64,000 nucleotides of DNA, from NCBI RefSeq assembly GCF_900130075.1, contig NZ_LT671418.1:2108001-2172000 (forward strand), given 5' to 3'. Origin of the DNA: Herminiimonas arsenitoxidans (GTDB lineage Bacteria; Pseudomonadota; Gammaproteobacteria; Burkholderiales; Burkholderiaceae_D). The notes under the pieces are model-generated. The model had not been told where the DNA came from. It worked only from the letters and a program-made list of their open reading frames with translations, and made no database searches. Numbering within the stretch: position 1 is the first letter of the stretch; each line of letters begins with the position of its first letter. Made by a program: the position numbers and the translations under genes. Below are positions 60,363 to 64,000 of the stretch, piece after piece.

Positions 60363-60926
60363 ATGTTACTGATGATCGATAACTACGACTCGTTCACCTA
60401 CAACCTGGTGCAATACTTCGGCGAATTGGGCGAAGACGTGCACACCGTGCGTAACGACGAGATCACACTGGAACAAATCGCAGCGCTGAATCCTGAGCGC
60501 ATCTGCATTTCACCTGGCCCTTGCACACCGCATGAAGCCGGCGTGTCCGTGCCTATCCTGCAGCAATTCGCAGGCAAGCTGCCTATCCTCGGCGTCTGCC
60601 TGGGGCATCAGGCTATCGGCGCAGCATTCGGCGGCAAGGTCGTGCGCGCGCAGCAAGTCATGCATGGCAAGACGTCGCAAATCACACATACCGGCGTCGG
60701 CGTCTTCAAGGATTTGCCATCGCCATACACCGTGATTCGCTATCACTCGCTGGCGATCGAACGCGCATCGCTACCGGACTGCCTGGAAGTCACCGCATGG
60801 ACCGATGATGGCGAAATCATGGGTGTGCGCCACAAGGAGTTCGATATTCAGGGCGTGCAATTCCATCCGGAATCCATCCTATCCGAACATGGACATGCGC
60901 TGCTGAAAAACTTCCTCGTGCGCTGA
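60363..60926 (+). CDS. trpG: Anthranilate synthase component II (glutamine amidotransferase)
   Basis: A 187-residue class-I amidotransferase. Cys in [10 protein letters not shown] is the nucleophile; the His/Glu pair lies in VQFHPESIL. It supplies ammonia to TrpE. It directly follows trpE with no gap. Confidence 0.95.
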   Translation: MLLMIDNYDSFTYNLVQYFGELGEDVHTVRNDEITLEQIAALNPERICISPGPCTPHEAGVSVPILQQFAGKLPILGVCLGHQAIGAAFGGKVVRAQQVMHGKTSQITHTGVGVFKDLPSPYTVIRYHSLAIERASLPDCLEVTAWTDDGEIMGVRHKEFDIQGVQFHPESILSEHGHALLKNFLVR

Positions 60927-60969
60927 GATGGATAGTGCCGCAAGTCATTTGAATACAGAAAGCATCGTC

Positions 60970-62007
60970 ATGCCGATCACCGAACAAGAAGCTTTAATGC
61001 GCTGTATCGATCATCGTGAAATCTTCCACGATGAGATGCTACATTTGTTCCGCAAGATCATGAGTGGTGAAATGTCGCCGGTCATGATCGCGGCATTGAC
61101 GATGGGACTGCGCGTCAAGAAGGAAAGCATAGGCGAGATCGCAGCAGCGGCTCAGGTCATGCGCGAATTCTCGACCAAAGTACCGCTGACCGATACCACC
61201 AATCTGCTCGACATCGTCGGCACTGGTGGTGACGGCGCCAATACTTTCAATATTTCCACCGCATCGATGTTTGTCGCCGCCTCGGCCGGTGCACGCATCG
61301 CCAAGCATGGCGGTCGCAGCGTTTCCTCATCGTCAGGCAGTGCCGACGTACTGGAATCGCTGGGTGCGAATATCAACCTCAAGCCTGAACTGGTCGCCGA
61401 ATCGATCGCACAAACCGGCATAGGCTTCATGTTTGCCCCTAACCATCACGCCGCGATGAAACACGCGGCACCGGTACGCAAGGAACTCGGCGTACGGACT
61501 ATCTTCAATATCCTGGGCCCACTGACCAATCCTGCCGGTGCGCCTAACATCCTGATGGGCGTGTTTCATCCTGATCTGGTCGGCATACAAGTGCGCGTGT
61601 TGCAACGCCTGGGTGCGCAACATGCGATCGTGGTCTGGGGTCGCGACAATATGGATGAAGTCTCGCTGGGTGCAGCCACCATGGTCGGCGAACTGGTCAA
61701 CGGCGAAATCTGCGAATATGAAATCCATCCAGAAGACTTCGGCCTGCAAATGATCGCCAGCCGCAACCTGAAGGTAGCCAATTCGGTGGAATCGAAAGCC
61801 AAAATATTTGAAGCACTCGATAACGTCGATGGTGCAGCACGCGACATCGTTGCCTTGAATGCTGGCACCGCACTGTATGCAGCCGGCGTCGCCAGCTCGA
61901 TCGCCGATGGCTTGGCAAAAGCACGCGAGGCCATTGCATCGGGTGCAGCACGCGCCAAGCTCGAACAGTTCGTCAATGTCACTACGCAATTGGGCGGCAA
62001 GGCCTGA
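60970..62007 (+). CDS. trpD: Anthranilate phosphoribosyltransferase
   Basis: A 345-residue enzyme that attaches phosphoribosyl to anthranilate. [17 protein letters not shown] is the PRPP loop, followed by [18 protein letters not shown]. An ATG at 60928 is in frame, but ATG 60970 ([23 protein letters not shown]) matches the family start, so I chose it. Confidence 0.95.
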   Translation: MPITEQEALMRCIDHREIFHDEMLHLFRKIMSGEMSPVMIAALTMGLRVKKESIGEIAAAAQVMREFSTKVPLTDTTNLLDIVGTGGDGANTFNISTASMFVAASAGARIAKHGGRSVSSSSGSADVLESLGANINLKPELVAESIAQTGIGFMFAPNHHAAMKHAAPVRKELGVRTIFNILGPLTNPAGAPNILMGVFHPDLVGIQVRVLQRLGAQHAIVVWGRDNMDEVSLGAATMVGELVNGEICEYEIHPEDFGLQMIASRNLKVANSVESKAKIFEALDNVDGAARDIVALNAGTALYAAGVASSIADGLAKAREAIASGAARAKLEQFVNVTTQLGGKA

Positions 62008-62030
62008 TTTCTTACTAAAAGACAAACATC

Positions 62031-62663
62031 ATGATTCCGCTCCATGACTTGTTGATCTTCTCGCTGGCCGCATTGGTGCTGGTGCTTACGCCCGGCCCCA
62101 ACATGATGTATTGCGTGTCGCGCTCGATTTGTCAGGGACGGACTGCGGGCATGATTTCCTTGCTTGGCGTGGCGACAGGTTTCATCTTTCACATGTTGGC
62201 AGCGGCGTTCGGTTTGACGGCCTTGTTTCTAACAATCCCCATCGCTTACGACCTGATCAAATACCTCGGTGCTGCGTATCTGCTGTGGATGGCATGGAAT
62301 GCGATCAAACCGGGCGGTACTTCGCCGTTTCAAACCCAGAATCTTCCGCACGACAGTAATGCGACGCTGTTCCGCATGGGCTTTCTGACCAATCTGCTCA
62401 ATCCCAAGGCGGCGATGTTTTACATGTCCTTCCTGCCGCAATTCATTCATGCTGAGCATGGTCACGTGATGCTGCAAAGTCTGACACTGGGCGCAACGCA
62501 AATTGCTGTCAGCTTTACAGTCAACTGCTTGCTGATTCTGGCTGCCAGCGCCATCGCCGGATTCTTCTCGAACAACCCAGGCTGGATGCGAACGCAACGT
62601 TATGTCATGGGACTGACGCTAGGCGCATTGGCATTCAGGCTGGCGATCGATCAACGTAAATAA
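62031..62663 (+). CDS. LysE/RhtB family exporter
   Basis: A 210-residue membrane protein with about six helices and the LysE signature [21 protein letters not shown]. Members export amino acids (lysine, threonine, homoserine, cysteine). It lies 23 bases after trpD and 20 bases before trpC, so it is part of the trp transcript. A link to export of an aromatic intermediate or Trp is a hypothesis from position only. Confidence 0.87.
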   Translation: MIPLHDLLIFSLAALVLVLTPGPNMMYCVSRSICQGRTAGMISLLGVATGFIFHMLAAAFGLTALFLTIPIAYDLIKYLGAAYLLWMAWNAIKPGGTSPFQTQNLPHDSNATLFRMGFLTNLLNPKAAMFYMSFLPQFIHAEHGHVMLQSLTLGATQIAVSFTVNCLLILAASAIAGFFSNNPGWMRTQRYVMGLTLGALAFRLAIDQRK

Positions 62664-62683
62664 GCAGTAACCAAGGAATATCC

Positions 62684-63484
62684 ATGTCAGACATTCTCAA
62701 TAAAATCCTCGACGTCAAAGCCGATGAAGTCGCCGCTGCGAAAAAATATCGCAACCTAACGAGCTTGCGTAGTGAAGTAGAGAACGACAAAGAAGCGCGT
62801 GCAGCTATTCGTGGCTTTGAAGCGAGCCTGCGAGCGAAAATTACCGCAGGAAACGCCGGCATCATTGCCGAAATTAAAAAAGCATCGCCATCCAAAGGCG
62901 TGATACGCCCGAACTTCCATCCAGCCGACATCGCGGTCAGCTATGAAAAAAATGGCGCCGCCTGTTTATCCGTACTGACCGACGTACAGTTCTTCCAAGG
63001 CGCACCAGAATATCTGAAGCAAGCACGTGCTGCTTGTGCGCTACCAGCATTGCGCAAAGACTTCATCGTCGATCCGTATCAACTGTATGAAGCGCGCTCC
63101 TGGGGTGCCGATTGCATATTGCTGATCGTCGCCGCGCTGGATCATGGTTTGATGGCAGAACTGGAAGCCTGCGCGCATGAATTGGGCATGAATGTTTTGG
63201 TGGAAGTACACAATGCGGAAGAATTGACGGCGGCATTAAAACTGAAAACCAGCCTGCTGGGTGTCAATAATCGCAACCTGCGCACCTTCGAGACTTCGCT
63301 GCAAACCACGCTGGATTTGCTGCCGCGTATTTCGCCGGACAAGCTGGTCATTACCGAATCAGCTATCGTCACACCTGACGATGTGAAGAAAATGCGCGAT
63401 GCCGATGTGCATGCCTTCCTCGTCGGCGAAGCCTTTATGCGTGCGCCAGATCCGGGCACCGAACTAAGTCGCCTGTTTAATTAA
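62684..63484 (+). CDS. trpC: Indole-3-glycerol phosphate synthase
   Basis: A 266-residue TIM-barrel enzyme of tryptophan synthesis. The segments [63 protein letters not shown] and [12 protein letters not shown] are classical. It follows the LysE-type gene. Confidence 0.96.
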   Translation: MSDILNKILDVKADEVAAAKKYRNLTSLRSEVENDKEARAAIRGFEASLRAKITAGNAGIIAEIKKASPSKGVIRPNFHPADIAVSYEKNGAACLSVLTDVQFFQGAPEYLKQARAACALPALRKDFIVDPYQLYEARSWGADCILLIVAALDHGLMAELEACAHELGMNVLVEVHNAEELTAALKLKTSLLGVNNRNLRTFETSLQTTLDLLPRISPDKLVITESAIVTPDDVKKMRDADVHAFLVGEAFMRAPDPGTELSRLFN

Positions 63485-63507
63485 GCTACTTAACTAAGCG
63501 ACACACG

Positions 63508-63531
63508 CAGGTGTGCGACGATCGCGCACCT
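63508..63531. terminator. Stem-loop between trpC and the M61-type gene
   Basis: CAGGTGTGC / GCGCACCTG imperfect inverted repeat between convergent genes, with no long T-run. Confidence 0.45.
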
Positions 63532-63542
63532 GTCCCTCTACT

Positions 63543-64000
63543 TCAATCCTGTAAATTCAACCACGCTTTACGCAAACGTAGTGCCGCTACTGGCTTGTCC
63601 CCGCTCTTCAGCGTGACGGCAGGCACATCCGACGGTGCCAGCACTGCATTGAAGATCATCAATTCATCGCGCCGGAAGGCATGCAAGCCGATGGTCTGGC
63701 CAACACGATAACGACTCAACAGACTATCCAGATTAGTCGCCGTCACGCGCAGGCCATCAATCGCGACCAACACGTCACCGGCAGACAAACCTGCCTTGTG
63801 CGCAGCGCCACCTTCATACACATTCGCCACTTTGCAGTCATTGCCGTCGCGCACCGTGCGCATGCCCAAACCTGGTTTCGCATTCTTGCGCTCGTCGGCA
63901 AAGTCGACACCGAAAGGTGCCAGCAATTTAGCCAACGGAATATCTTCAGTACCGCGTACCCAGCGATCCAATACCTTTTTTAGCTTGAGGCCGGTCACGC
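63543..64000 (-). CDS. M61-type peptidase, C-terminal part (cut by window edge)
   Basis: The last 150 or so codons of a gene whose start lies beyond the right edge. A PDZ domain is visible (ANVYEGGAAHKAGLSAGDVLVAIDGLRVTATNLDSLLSRY), with the preceding motif GLGMRTVRDGNDCKV. This arrangement matches the C-terminus of M61 glycyl-aminopeptidase-like proteins. The catalytic HEXXH is outside the window, so the assignment rests on the C-terminal pattern. Confidence 0.7.
   Translation of the reverse strand, partial: VTGLKLKKVLDRWVRGTEDIPLAKLLAPFGVDFADERKNAKPGLGMRTVRDGNDCKVANVYEGGAAHKAGLSAGDVLVAIDGLRVTATNLDSLLSRYRVGQTIGLHAFRRDELMIFNAVLAPSDVPAVTLKSGDKPVAALRLRKAWLNLQD

Overview
The window is a chromosomal segment of a Gram-negative betaproteobacterium. 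The evidence is two Burkholderiales-type trimeric porins (general-porin fold ending in Phe), a trpE-trpG-trpD-lysE-trpC order, Coq7-type ubiquinone synthesis, MltA/ApaG gene content and 16S/23S text of betaproteobacterial type. Gene content and moderate GC fit Oxalobacteraceae (Herminiimonas/Janthinobacterium-like); this assignment is from recall, not from a search.

Layout. 0-4.3 kb: OsmC-like protein, Coq7 and two porins. 4.4-12.7 kb: a two-component system followed by a complete heavy-metal RND efflux set (adaptor lipoprotein, CzcA/CusA-like pump, NodT-type outer-membrane channel). 12.7-24.8 kb: DUF3025 protein, dihydroorotase, a glutamate/aspartate ABC importer beside glutamate dehydrogenase, an Atm1-type exporter, a YciA thioesterase, an acyl-CoA ligase and a zinc aminopeptidase lipoprotein. 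25-33 kb: M20 amidohydrolase, two poorly characterised proteins, a YddA-type ABC protein, a hydroxyisobutyrate-dehydrogenase-like reductase, an SMP-30 lactonase and glycerol kinase. 33.7-40.5 kb: a sulfur-uptake neighbourhood (CysB-like regulator, sulfonate-type ABC importer, HCCA-isomerase-like protein, periplasmic sulfurtransferase, YeeE thiosulfate-type transporter). 40.7-42.2 kb: universal stress protein and a TerC-family protein behind a yybP-ykoY (manganese) riboswitch.

42.5-48.2 kb is the unusual part. It holds five head-to-tail and apparently identical 1,126-bp units lying directly against the 3' end of a tRNA-Thr(CGT) gene. Each junction carries a 68-bp direct repeat: 48 bp of the tRNA 3' half, up to the anticodon stem, plus 20 bp of its terminator. 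The last copy completes the intact tRNA. Each unit encodes three small proteins (an 80-aa helical protein, a 64-aa ribbon-helix-helix protein and an overlapping 81-aa protein) and a GC-rich hairpin-rich segment of about 230 bp, but no integrase, replicase or transposase. It looks like a minimal tRNA-targeting integrative element, a probable satellite of an unseen helper, that has accumulated as a tandem array. I do not recognise it as a named system.

48.7-54.5 kb is an rRNA operon on the minus strand (16S, tRNA-Ile, tRNA-Ala, 23S, 5S). 54.6-57.1 kb has an enoyl-CoA hydratase, MltA, a small membrane protein and ApaG. 57.3-63.5 kb is an rpe-gph-trpL-trpEGD-lysE-trpC cluster in which a 26-codon leader peptide with four Trp codons and a terminator hairpin precede trpE. 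The right edge cuts an M61-type peptidase gene.
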